This document shows positions 1-6,057 of a stretch of DNA of 7,778 nucleotides, piece after piece (the stretch's first letter is position 1; each line of letters starts with the position of its first letter). The DNA comes from Lachnospiraceae bacterium (lineage in GTDB: Bacteria > Bacillota_A > Clostridia > Lachnospirales > Lachnospiraceae), in assembly GCA_017416505.1 (NCBI GenBank), contig JAFQCI010000122.1, forward strand, positions 1 through 7,778, given 5' to 3'. The notes under the pieces were generated by a model, which was given only the letters and a program-made list of their open reading frames with translations, was not told the origin of the DNA and did no database searches. The translations under genes and the position numbers were made by a program.

Positions 1-470
1 GATAAATCAAGATAAATAATATCCCCTGCATGGAAATAATTTTCTCCTTCTTCTACCACATCCCAATGTCCATATTCAGCACCGTCAGCATAATAGGCAT
101 TGTTTTCATCTCTTCCTCCAGCACTCCAGGAATTCCATTTTGTACTCTTGTCCGAACTATAACGGTTAAATGTAATATTATAAGCACTTTCCGGTACATT
201 TACATACCATGTAACATCATCTTTCTGTGTCATCCAATAGCTGTCATGCCCATTGGTATTGTCCACCAGTTCCATCATGGCAGAATCATTTTTTATCCAC
301 TGTTCTGCAGTATTATCAATAAAGTATAATGTCTTATACGTTGTTGCCGCTTTTACCTTCATAAATGAGTTTAAATTTACACTTGTAAATGTAATAATTA
401 AAACTAAGATTATGGCAAGCATTTTCTTAAAGTTCTTTCTTAATGTTTTGTTCTTTAATAATTCTCTCAT
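1..470 (-). CDS. Secreted protein with carbohydrate-binding-like domain, N-terminal part (cut by window edge)
   Basis: The frame is open from an ATG at 470 to the left edge (156 codons seen; the C-terminus is outside). A very strong Shine-Dalgarno, GGAGGAG, at 474-480 fixes the start. Residues 1-16 are strongly basic (RELLKNKTLRKNFKK). A hydrophobic stretch follows at about 17-32, with a likely signal peptidase site after VKA near residue 41, so the product should be exported. From residue 47 on, the sequence (TLYFIDNTAEQW, then DDVTWYVNVP, FNRYSSDKSTKWNSWSAGG, and YFHAGDIIYLDL at the edge) is rich in Trp and Tyr with alternating strands. It resembles the CBM25/26-like beta-sandwich modules of large clostridial surface proteins. 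That resemblance is from memory and the assignment is tentative. The full protein could be an adhesin, a glycan-binding protein or an enzyme. It starts 121 bp after agrB in the same direction, so it may be a target of the agr system, but this is inference. Confidence 0.8.
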   Translation of the reverse strand, partial: MRELLKNKTLRKNFKKMLAIILVLIITFTSVNLNSFMKVKAATTYKTLYFIDNTAEQWIKNDSAMMELVDNTNGHDSYWMTQKDDVTWYVNVPESAYNITFNRYSSDKSTKWNSWSAGGRDENNAYYADGAEYGHWDVVEEGENYFHAGDIIYLDL

Positions 471-591
471 AAGCTCCTCCTTTTTAGTTCAAAAATAAAA
501 CCAAAGTTTTTCATGTTAATAATTTTATCTCCCACAACACGAAGATACATCGTTGTTAATGACAACAATAGTGCAATTGTTTTTTCACAGT

Positions 592-1188
592 TCAATAATT
601 CTTTTCATCAACATCCTCTTTTATTCTTTTATGAAAGCTATTTATTTCTAAATTCAAAGATCCTAAAACAACTATCATAATATACAGTATTAACATTAGC
701 AGTCTTGTTGTTTGAAGTAACCAGAAAACAAGTGCAACTATCCATATACCAATCAATATTTTCTTTCTTTGTTTTGCAAAATACATTACATCTTCCTCTT
801 GGTCCTGCTTTGTTTTTGATAACAGTGCCAATTTATGCACAATAAACATTAACGCCATTATTATCAAAAATGTAATATTTCTATCCAATTCAGCATATTT
901 CACAAACAAAAGACCAATAGTAATGACTGTACAAGAACAAATAAAACAAGCATAGAAATGCTTCATATGGATTCCACCCACATATGCTCTTAATGGAAAA
1001 AATATAGCAATGAATATTAAAAATTCATAAACTGATTTCAAATATATGGATATTAATAAACTAACCACCACACACAGCATTGTTTCTAAGCCTGTCTCTA
1101 ATCCATACTTATAAATTTCATAATCTCTTTTTTCGATTACACCCTTAAAAAGGATGTAATCTGTTATTTTTTTTGCAAACCATTCCAT
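592..1188 (-). CDS. agrB: AgrB-family autoinducer-processing protease
   Basis: AgrB is a polytopic membrane cysteine endopeptidase that cuts the C-terminal tail from the AgrD propeptide and forms the thiolactone ring of the signal peptide. The 198-residue length is usual for the family. The catalytic region reads FPLRAYVGGIHMKHFYAC, with His74 and Cys81; their seven-residue spacing matches the His77/Cys84 pair of Staphylococcus aureus AgrB. Hydrophobic segments lie at about 37-65, 78-96, 104-122, 144-160 and 162-178, and the C-terminus is charged (HKRIKEDVDEK). The ATG shares one base with the stop of agrD (TAATG), so the two are probably translationally coupled. A GAGG at 1197-1200 acts as ribosome binding site. 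Both catalytic residues are present and the frame is intact, unlike the neighbouring kinase. No convincing terminator follows it, so transcription could run on into the secreted-protein gene. Family assignment is secure; the exact substrate is inferred from the adjoining agrD. Confidence 0.95.
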   Translation of the reverse strand: MEWFAKKITDYILFKGVIEKRDYEIYKYGLETGLETMLCVVVSLLISIYLKSVYEFLIFIAIFFPLRAYVGGIHMKHFYACFICSCTVITIGLLFVKYAELDRNITFLIIMALMFIVHKLALLSKTKQDQEEDVMYFAKQRKKILIGIWIVALVFWLLQTTRLLMLILYIMIVVLGSLNLEINSFHKRIKEDVDEKNY

Positions 1189-1346
1189 TAATATTTCCTC
1201 AACTTACTTAAATCTGGTTTTTCTGGTTGATGAAAAATGTAACAGCATTTTGAATTTGCTCCAACGTAAGAAAATACCAACGCAAAAAGTGCAATTATAT
1301 AACTGACTTTTGCATGATCTAATCGATTTACTACCAACTCTTTCAT
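1188..1346 (-). CDS. agrD: AgrD-type cyclic autoinducer propeptide (52 aa)
   Basis: This small gene encodes the pheromone precursor for AgrB. It starts at ATG 1346 behind GGAGGT (1355-1360) and ends in TAA at 1188-1190. It has the three-part AgrD layout. Residues 1-14 are charged. Residues 15-29 form a hydrophobic, membrane-seeking helix (SYIIALFALVFSYVG). The signal region is NSKCCYIF (31-38), and the acidic, proline-rich tail HQPEKPDLSKLRKY (39-52) is the expected AgrB recognition and cleavage part. By analogy with clostridial AgrD peptides, in which a five-residue ring beginning with Cys is followed by HQPxxP, the likely ring is CCYIF, Cys34 to Phe38, with cleavage before His39. The second cysteine, Cys35, makes a four-residue ring a less likely alternative. 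The gene precedes agrB, the reverse of the staphylococcal agrBDCA order. Family call is firm; ring boundaries and N-terminal trimming are inferred. Confidence 0.92.
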   Translation of the reverse strand: MKELVVNRLDHAKVSYIIALFALVFSYVGANSKCCYIFHQPEKPDLSKLRKY

Positions 1347-1371
1347 GATTGTTTACCTCCTTTTTTTACAA

Positions 1372-1400
1372 ATATAACACAAAAATATTAAGAAATTTCT
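1372..1400 (-). promoter_or_regulatory. Probable agrDB promoter (good -10, poor -35)
   Basis: On the minus strand a -10-like TTATAT (1372-1377) lies 26 bp upstream of the agrD start codon. Seventeen bp further up, the -35 position holds AGAAAT (1395-1400), a poor match to TTGACA. A weak -35 directly next to a LytTR-type direct repeat is the usual arrangement of an activator-dependent promoter. The transcription start is inferred, not seen. Confidence 0.55.
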
Positions 1401-1430
1401 CTCATGTCATTTTTCCGACTAGTGATGTAA
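1401..1430 (-). promoter_or_regulatory. LytTR/AgrA-type operator: two 9-bp direct repeats with 12-bp spacer
   Basis: Read on the minus strand, TTACATCAC (1422-1430) and TGACATGAG (1401-1409) share six of nine bases (T-ACAT-A-) and are separated by exactly 12 bp. The 21-bp repeat period, two turns of the helix, is the hallmark of AgrA/ComE/PlnC-type LytTR regulator sites. The proximal repeat abuts the -35 position of the agrDB promoter, the place from which such activators contact RNA polymerase. The LytTR regulator encoded at 2840-3571 is the obvious candidate to bind it, which would close a positive feedback loop. Repeat and spacing are seen; the binder is inferred. Confidence 0.65.
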
Positions 1431-1503
1431 TTTTTTCTTTATTTACAATGCAATAATGGAAGCAGAATATATTTTCATTCAATTCACCCATTCCTTAAAA
1501 TAG

Positions 1504-1528
1504 AAAAAGACCAGTTTCCCGGTCTTTT
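1504..1528 (-). terminator. Rho-independent terminator after the regulator/kinase unit
   Basis: AAAAGACC (1505-1512) and GGTCTTTT (1521-1528) form a perfect 8-bp stem with an 8-base loop. Transcribed on the minus strand, the stem is followed by a U-rich stretch (TTTTTCTATTTT). The stem overlaps the TAA of the kinase gene (1527-1529), so the message ends almost at the stop codon. It separates the regulator/kinase transcript from agrDB, which therefore needs its own promoter. Confidence 0.8.
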
Positions 1529-2252
1529 ATCCATTTTCTTTCGAAGAATATAAAATAATTTGTGTCTTATATGTATTATCTATAATTTTTGTATTAAAAA
1601 ATCCATGGTATTTCTCTATTACATTTTGAATAGAAATTAAACCAATCCCATGATTTTCCTTTTCTTGTTTTCTAGTAACAACCTCGCCATGACGATTTCT
1701 TATTATACTTCCATCAAAAGAATTTTCTAACAATATAATAAGATTATCACCATCAAATTTTATTTTTAAATCTATATATGGATTTTGAATTTCACCTCTT
1801 AAATTTGCTTCTATCGCATTATCTATTGCATTTCCTAAAATAACACATAAATCAGAAGAATCGAAAGGAAGACTTGTTGGTACCTCTAATTTTACTACAA
1901 ATGTAATTCCATATCGCTTTGCTACACCATATTTGTAATTTACCAAAGCATCTATTAATGAATTTTCTGTATTTGCAATTAAAAATTCTTCCAAAGGTTT
2001 CAAGTCTATTAATTTTCTTAAATAATTTTCCAGCTGTTCATACTCTCTATTTTCAGTTAGCTGTAATAAATAAATTAACTGATGCTTCAAATCATGTTTT
2101 GATTTGCGAAATTCTTTCATTACATACTCTTTTTCTCTCATATGTTCATAATATAAATCAAGTTCTAACATAAAAATTGAGTTTTTATGTTTCAATTCAT
2201 AACTCTCTGATAGTTTTATATATACTTTAAACATAATAATGTTTATCACCAA
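1527..2252 (-). CDS. Catalytic fragment of the AgrC-like kinase (third frame)
   Basis: This is the longest intact piece of the split kinase, about 241 residues. It holds the end of the last membrane segment (VINIIMFKVYIKL), a coiled linker, the DHp helix with His53 in KHDLKHQL, and the HATPase domain. The HATPase domain has LGNAIDNAIEAN at 139-150 (Mg-ATP N box) and NHGIGLISIQN at 200-210 (G box). A TTG at 2250-2252 could in principle start it, but no Shine-Dalgarno precedes it, so independent translation is doubtful. If made alone it would be a kinase core without a sensor. Confidence 0.6.
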   Translation of the reverse strand: MVINIIMFKVYIKLSESYELKHKNSIFMLELDLYYEHMREKEYVMKEFRKSKHDLKHQLIYLLQLTENREYEQLENYLRKLIDLKPLEEFLIANTENSLIDALVNYKYGVAKRYGITFVVKLEVPTSLPFDSSDLCVILGNAIDNAIEANLRGEIQNPYIDLKIKFDGDNLIILLENSFDGSIIRNRHGEVVTRKQEKENHGIGLISIQNVIEKYHGFFNTKIIDNTYKTQIILYSSKENG

Positions 2253-2710
2253 AATAGCTGTAAAAGAAAAAGAGAAGTCCCTATTCCAACCATTTCACCA
2301 ATTTTATAACTCATTGTAAACATATGATGTGCAATGAACATACTTCCTACCGGAAGCATCATTAACATCGCATTCTCTTTCCAGGATAATCCGCTTACCG
2401 CTTTATGTTTAAAAAAACATTGTAATGCTTTTACAAAAATAAGCAACAGTATTTTCGACAAAACAGAGCCTTCCATCTCGTGATTTTCAATGGATATACC
2501 CAATAAAAGAAAAAAACATCCTGTCAGCAATTCTCCTAACATCCAAATTGCATTATACATAATTGCGAATACGCTACGCCCCATAAAGTTTCCGTTAAAA
2601 TTAAATCCTATAATAATAACTGAAAATATACTAACCATCAAACGCACCCATGCCGGAAAAAAACTGTTAAACGCATGGATAGTACCTGCCACATAAAATA
2701 TAATATCCAT
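2246..2710 (-). CDS. Membrane-sensor fragment of the AgrC-like kinase (second frame)
   Basis: This frame carries the middle part of the kinase sensor domain: about four hydrophobic segments, including WVRLMVSIFSVIIIGF, IMYNAIWMLGELLTGCFFLLL, ILLLIFVKALQ, and MLMMLPVGSMFIAHHMF. The family-like part begins at FFPAWVRL, after the T7 run. The residues between the ATG at 2710 and that point are probably out-of-frame reading of the preceding segment. It ends at a TGA (2246-2248) directly after the second T-rich run. It is not expected to be an independent gene. Confidence 0.5.
   Translation of the reverse strand: MDIIFYVAGTIHAFNSFFPAWVRLMVSIFSVIIIGFNFNGNFMGRSVFAIMYNAIWMLGELLTGCFFLLLGISIENHEMEGSVLSKILLLIFVKALQCFFKHKAVSGLSWKENAMLMMLPVGSMFIAHHMFTMSYKIGEMVGIGTSLFLLQLFW
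2262..2271 (-). other. T5-C-T4 run at second kinase frame break
   Basis: The minus strand reads TTTTTCTTTT here. Adding a single T to either run carries the sensor frame (TSLFL) into the catalytic frame (FTAILVINIIMF) and avoids the TGA at 2246-2248. The exact position of the lost base cannot be fixed, because both frames stay open through this stretch. Confidence 0.6.
2657..2663 (-). other. T7 run at first kinase frame break
   Basis: The minus strand reads CAG followed by seven T and CCGG. In the first frame the codons are GTT TTT TTC CGG. One more T, or a -1 slip on T TTT TTC, gives GTT TTT TTT CCG and continues into the family-like PAWVRL. It is the most plausible site of the first frameshift in the kinase. 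Confidence 0.7.
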
Positions 2711-2839
2711 ATCATATAAAATTTCATATTTCTCTTTTTACTACTAAAAAAAGTATGAAAATATTCATAAACTAAAAAAGTAGATAAAATAGCAATTAAA
2801 ATAACAACTGAAACCCCTCTTATTCTTTCAAATAATATA

Positions 2840-3571
2840 TTATTCACTCAACTCACCTTCTATCGTCTTTACATAAATCTCATTAATTATCTTCCTCCGA
2901 TCCTCACTAATATATAATTTCGTATTATCCGTCAATTCTACATGGTCATACGCTTTTCTTACAATATATTTTGCATTTACTAAAATAGATTGGTGTATGC
3001 GCCAAAAATCTAACTTTTTTGTTTTTATCTTTTCCTCAACAGAATTTAATTTATCATAATACGTCTTAATCCTTCCATCATACAAATAAATTTTAATAAC
3101 CCTTTTTTCGCTCTTAAAATACATAATATCCTTCATTAAAACTTTAAAATAGTCATTCCTATATTTATATTCATAATAAAAATCATCCGAAATTATTTTT
3201 TCGTATGCTTTCATAAAATAACGACAAACTATTTCTTCATTTATGGGTTTTAAAATAAATTGAAAAGGATGTACTTCATATGCCTCAATCGCATAACTAC
3301 TATGACTGGTAACATATATTAATAATACAATTTCATCTTGTTTCCGTATCCTTTTAGCTGTTTCCAGTCCATTCATATGATTCATTTCTATATCCAAAAA
3401 AATAATATCATAACAAATATTGTTTTTTTCTATTGCTTCAACCAAGTGAAACCCATCAAAATAAACATCAATTTCTATCCTAATTCCTTTTTTTCTTGCA
3501 ATTTCATTTAATAATTCATCTAATTTACTTGTAAATTTAAACTCATCATCACATATCGCAATTTTTATCAT
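2840..3571 (-). CDS. LytTR-family response regulator (AgrA-like)
   Basis: A two-component response regulator of 243 residues that receives phosphate from the adjacent kinase and binds direct-repeat DNA. An N-terminal receiver domain (about 1-118) shows the acidic pocket ICDDE (Asp8, Asp9, Glu10), the phospho-acceptor Asp60 in FLDIEMNHMNG, Thr88 in YVTS and Lys108 in ILKPI. The C-terminal LytTR domain (about 130-238) contains YFKVLMKDIMYFKSEKRVIKI, DFWRIHQSILVN and the VELTDNTKLYISEDRR segment. The ATG at 3571 is preferred over a GTG nine bases upstream because AAGGTGG lies at proper spacing before it and MIKIAICDDE is the usual family beginning. It overlaps the kinase start by 8 bp. The coding DNA is strikingly AT-rich. 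Its likely target is the repeat pair in front of agrD. The domain call is firm; the name AgrA is avoided because LytTR regulators with other roles look alike. Confidence 0.93.
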   Translation of the reverse strand: MIKIAICDDEFKFTSKLDELLNEIARKKGIRIEIDVYFDGFHLVEAIEKNNICYDIIFLDIEMNHMNGLETAKRIRKQDEIVLLIYVTSHSSYAIEAYEVHPFQFILKPINEEIVCRYFMKAYEKIISDDFYYEYKYRNDYFKVLMKDIMYFKSEKRVIKIYLYDGRIKTYYDKLNSVEEKIKTKKLDFWRIHQSILVNAKYIVRKAYDHVELTDNTKLYISEDRRKIINEIYVKTIEGELSE

Positions 3572-3600
3572 CCAAACCACCTTCTACCTATGATAACTTC

Positions 3601-3629
3601 ATTTTACCTTATTTTCCCTTTTTCGTAAA
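3601..3629 (-). promoter_or_regulatory. Probable promoter of the response regulator/kinase unit
   Basis: On the minus strand TTTACG (3624-3629, 4 of 6 against TTGACA) and TAAAAT (3601-3606, 5 of 6 against TATAAT) are separated by 17 bp. They lie about 30 bp upstream of the regulator's ATG. No LytTR-type repeat pair is visible beside it, so this promoter may be constitutive. I see no clear terminator between the end of the ABC operon (3712) and this site, so read-through from upstream is also possible. Confidence 0.55.
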
Positions 3630-3711
3630 TAGGTTTAGCATGAATGGTGGCAAAAAGAACAGAACATTAAAAAGGTACTGCCTGTAATATTTTTCTACTG
3701 ATATTTTCCCC

Positions 3712-4350
3712 CTACACAATTCTTCCATGTTCCAGTTCGCAGATGGTATCGCACAATACATCAATATCCTCTCGATTGTGGCTGACCAATAAAATGGTTT
3801 TTCCTTGCTCTTTTAGTCCTAGTAATAGTTCACGTACTTCTTTTACCCCTTCCTTATCCAGTCCATTCATCGGCTCATCCAGTATCAGCGTATCCGGTTT
3901 TTCCATGATTGCCTGTGCCAGTCCAAGCCGCTGCCTCATTCCCAGACTGTATGTACGAACCTGTTTTTTCTGTGCATCCTTTAAGCCTACAAGTTCTAAA
4001 GTTCTTAGAATCTCTTCTTTTCCCACCTTCCGGTTAAGGTCTGCCAGAATTTTTAAATTTCGATATCCGCTATAGTATGGTATAAAACCCGGCGTTTCAA
4101 TAATGATTCCTGTATTTGGCGGAAAGTCTACATCTTTTCCAATTGTTTTTCCATCAAACAAAACGGATCCTGATGTTGGTCTTACGAACCCGCAAATACA
4201 TTTTAACAACATCGTTTTTCCCGAACCATTTCTTCCTATCAAACCATGTATTTTCCCTCTTTCAAAGTTTTTGTTTATACCTGAAAGAATCACATCTTTT
4301 TTCATCTTAAGATTCAAATCTTTTATTTCAATTAAATTATTGCTCTTCAT
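3712..4350 (-). CDS. ABC transporter ATP-binding protein, BcrA-like
   Basis: The 212-residue ATPase energises a transporter formed with the two permeases encoded just upstream. Walker A is GRNGSGKT (39-46), the signature is YSLGMRQRLG (134-143), Walker B is TLILDEP with catalytic Glu159, the D-loop is NGLD (162-165), and the switch His191 is in VSHN. The Q-loop position reads IIIETPGFIP, with Glu in place of Gln. This is typical of the BcrA/lantibiotic-immunity branch of ABC proteins, whose members expel or protect against peptide antibiotics. It is short at the C-terminus and ends soon after the last strand (ELEHGRIV). GGAGG at 4358-4362 lies within the end of the preceding gene, and only two bases separate its ATG from that gene's TAG, so it is the last gene of the operon. 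The ATPase call is certain; the cargo is unknown, with peptide antibiotic resistance or peptide export the best guesses. Confidence 0.95.
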   Translation of the reverse strand: MKSNNLIEIKDLNLKMKKDVILSGINKNFERGKIHGLIGRNGSGKTMLLKCICGFVRPTSGSVLFDGKTIGKDVDFPPNTGIIIETPGFIPYYSGYRNLKILADLNRKVGKEEILRTLELVGLKDAQKKQVRTYSLGMRQRLGLAQAIMEKPDTLILDEPMNGLDKEGVKEVRELLLGLKEQGKTILLVSHNREDIDVLCDTICELEHGRIV

Positions 4351-4352
4351 TT

Positions 4353-5237
4353 CTATTCCTCCATATCGGAAATCTTCGAAAAATCATACCGCTCCATAAA
4401 CAAACCGGAAATAACATATATCATCACAATTAAAATCAAAAAATAAAGGAATGAAAGTCTGACGTCGAAGTATTGAAAATTGTATATGGAATCATAATGC
4501 ATCCAGGATAACGTATGGGAAACTGGAAATATCCATTTTAAATCACTGCCTGTTTCAGCCAAAGCACTTCCAATGCAAATCACTGCGCAGGTAACTGCAA
4601 TTCCTGCGGTTCTTTTGCCAATGGTAAACCAAAGCATCAATAACATAGCTATGAGTATCATATACAATATCATAAAGCCTACGGATAGCCAGAATGCTTC
4701 TATAGGTTTCAAATTATTATAAAGTCTCCCGGTAATAAAATTTGCAACCAGACTCTGGGATTTATCGGGATGGAATGTTACATATTTTGTAACAACATCA
4801 CTCCATGTATTAAAACCATAACTTCTTCCAATGATACTAAGGCAGGAACAACCCACCATTGTAAACACAAAAGTTACAGCCGTCATAACAGAAAAAAAGA
4901 ACTGTCCCATCATCCAGTTTTGCTTTCCTACTCTTTGAATATAATACATGGAATTTGCGTCAATTTTAGGGAAATCTCCCATCAACGAAAGATATACCGA
5001 GGGCATCACCAACAATAATAGCGAAGAATTACATATGGCAATAAATGGTTCTAAAACCATCAGCTTCGTATTCATTTCTACCGCCACCTTGACCATTTCC
5101 TTGATTACATAGTCATAAATAAAAAGAAACATCATTGCAAACATAAGTAATTTAGGGTTGCAAATCCATTTTACAAATTCCGCTTCTGCCACATAAAAAG
5201 ATTTCTTTATAGAAAAATTACTGTCCCCCACAGTCAC
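4353..5237 (-). CDS. ABC-2-type permease subunit (second of a paralogous pair)
   Basis: A 294-residue integral membrane protein with about six hydrophobic segments (roughly 28-45, 68-86, 108-136, 180-204, 209-228 and 262-281). This is the topology of an ABC-2/BcrB-like permease. It shares a cytoplasmic motif with the preceding permease, RVGKQNWMMGQFFFS here against RSGKTAYVMGNLFS there. Both also end with an MER segment after the last helix, so they look like diverged duplicates forming a heterodimer. It overlaps the upstream permease by 20 bp. Start is uncertain: GTG at 5237 has AGAAGG too close, whereas GTG at 5231 has the same AGAAGG seven bases away and is the better start, giving a product beginning with VGDSNFSIKK (initiator Met). 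Substrate unknown. Confidence 0.85.
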   Translation of the reverse strand: MTVGDSNFSIKKSFYVAEAEFVKWICNPKLLMFAMMFLFIYDYVIKEMVKVAVEMNTKLMVLEPFIAICNSSLLLLVMPSVYLSLMGDFPKIDANSMYYIQRVGKQNWMMGQFFFSVMTAVTFVFTMVGCSCLSIIGRSYGFNTWSDVVTKYVTFHPDKSQSLVANFITGRLYNNLKPIEAFWLSVGFMILYMILIAMLLMLWFTIGKRTAGIAVTCAVICIGSALAETGSDLKWIFPVSHTLSWMHYDSIYNFQYFDVRLSFLYFLILIVMIYVISGLFMERYDFSKISDMEE

Positions 5238-6057
5238 ACCTTCTCTCCATATATAACCGTTCTGTTACCATTCCAATGATAATAAGCAACGTATACCACA
5301 CCAGATAAAACATGAAATAAGGATATTCCATATTCCAGACATTTTGTATATTCGATGGCAATAACACTTCTAACGCTCCTGCCAGTACTTCACTCTTTTT
5401 TGCCACAAGGGGAAGTAGTCTGCTAAACATTAAGATAAATAAATAATTCAACATAAAAGGGATACATAATACGATGTATTTATTACGAAGAAATATATGT
5501 AAAAAATATGCCGGAAGGCTTGCTGCTGCTCCATAAAAGAACATTGTAAGAATTTTTAATACTACTTCTTGAGATACACTATGTTCCACCCCTATCACAA
5601 AGCATAACATTACCCCATATATACAATAGGTGAAGGCAATCAGAATTCCACCCACCATCATTGCCGAAAATAAATTGCCCATCACATAGGCTGTTTTTCC
5701 GCTTCGGTATAATTCAAATCTTAAATTTGTGTTGGCATTTCCCTTCGTAGAAACAGAGATATAGGGTATTGCTGCTACAATAGGGGCAAACATAATAATA
5801 TATCCGCTATTTTCACGAAGAAAAATATCTGCTGCCGACATTCCCAGCCCACAAATAATCGTTTCCTTCTCAGCAGAAAACAAAATGGATACCAGATTAT
5901 ATGCCTTGCCTGTATCAGGACTGACATAGATATTTGAGGAAACAAACAGTATCGTTGCAGCAATCACAGCAACAAAGAATGTTGTGCCGGAAAACATCTT
6001 TTTACAACCTTGATAAAATACTCGTATGAATTTCTTCATCTTCTTATTCTTCTCCAT
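5218..6057 (-). CDS. ABC-2-type permease subunit (first of a paralogous pair)
   Basis: A 279-residue membrane protein with hydrophobic segments at about 25-41, 83-102, 126-156, 168-190, 194-212 and 246-264. A large first extracytoplasmic loop (about 42-82) contains NIYVSPDTGKAYN. The motif FELYRSGKTAYVMGNLFS (114-131) recurs in modified form in the next permease. The gene overlaps the anchored-protein gene before it by 14 bp. A second ATG at 6039 (residue 7) stands four bases after that gene's stop with GGAG 12 bases away, so the true start may be six residues later. The C-terminus MERRCDCGGQ has two cysteines close together, of unknown meaning. Its place between an anchored extracellular protein and an ATPase supports a dedicated multi-part exporter or immunity transporter. 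Confidence 0.85.
   Translation of the reverse strand: MEKNKKMKKFIRVFYQGCKKMFSGTTFFVAVIAATILFVSSNIYVSPDTGKAYNLVSILFSAEKETIICGLGMSAADIFLRENSGYIIMFAPIVAAIPYISVSTKGNANTNLRFELYRSGKTAYVMGNLFSAMMVGGILIAFTYCIYGVMLCFVIGVEHSVSQEVVLKILTMFFYGAAASLPAYFLHIFLRNKYIVLCIPFMLNYLFILMFSRLLPLVAKKSEVLAGALEVLLPSNIQNVWNMEYPYFMFYLVWYTLLIIIGMVTERLYMERRCDCGGQ

Larger units (their letters stand above)
1527..2847 (-). pseudogene. AgrC-like GHKL sensor histidine kinase, split by two apparent 1-nt losses
   Basis: This locus encodes the membrane sensor expected to detect the agr peptide. It begins with GTG at 2847, overlapping the end of the response regulator by 8 bp (GTGAATAA). It is spread over three minus-strand frames: residues from 2847 to about 2657, a second frame to about 2262-2271, and a third to the TAA at 1527-1529. 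Adding one T in the T7 run at 2657-2663 joins QVLSMRLTVFF to PAWVRLMVSIF. Adding one T in the T-rich run at 2262-2271 joins TSLFLF to TAILVINIIMF. The repaired protein has 440 residues, the normal size for an AgrC-like kinase. It has about six membrane segments, a dimerisation helix with the phospho-accepting His in SKHDLKHQL, an N box (GNAIDNAIEA) and a glycine box (HGIGLISIQNV). Every catalytic motif survives, so decay is recent, or the breaks are sequencing errors or a reversible switch. Confidence 0.85.

Noticed and set aside
30..498. Plus-strand open frames over the secreted-protein gene
   Set aside because: They lie opposite a minus-strand gene with a strong ribosome binding site and signal peptide, and have no ribosome binding site or recognisable protein character themselves.
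471..591. Second LytTR operator in front of the secreted-protein gene
   Set aside because: I compared positions 21 bp apart through the gap and found no repeat pair like the one before agrD; no convincing -35/-10 pair either.
3572..3580. GTG start for the response regulator nine bases upstream
   Set aside because: The AAGGTGG ribosome binding site overlaps this GTG and is correctly spaced for the ATG at 3571; MIKIAICDDE is the usual receiver-domain beginning.
3630..3711. Possible terminator after the ABC operon
   Set aside because: Only short AT stems (AATAT/ATATT) and a 3-bp AGG/CCT pairing before T5 are visible; not enough to call a terminator.
3743..4399. Three plus-strand open frames opposite the ATPase gene
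   Set aside because: The minus strand encodes a complete ABC ATPase with every motif; the plus-strand frames are antisense shadows without start signals.
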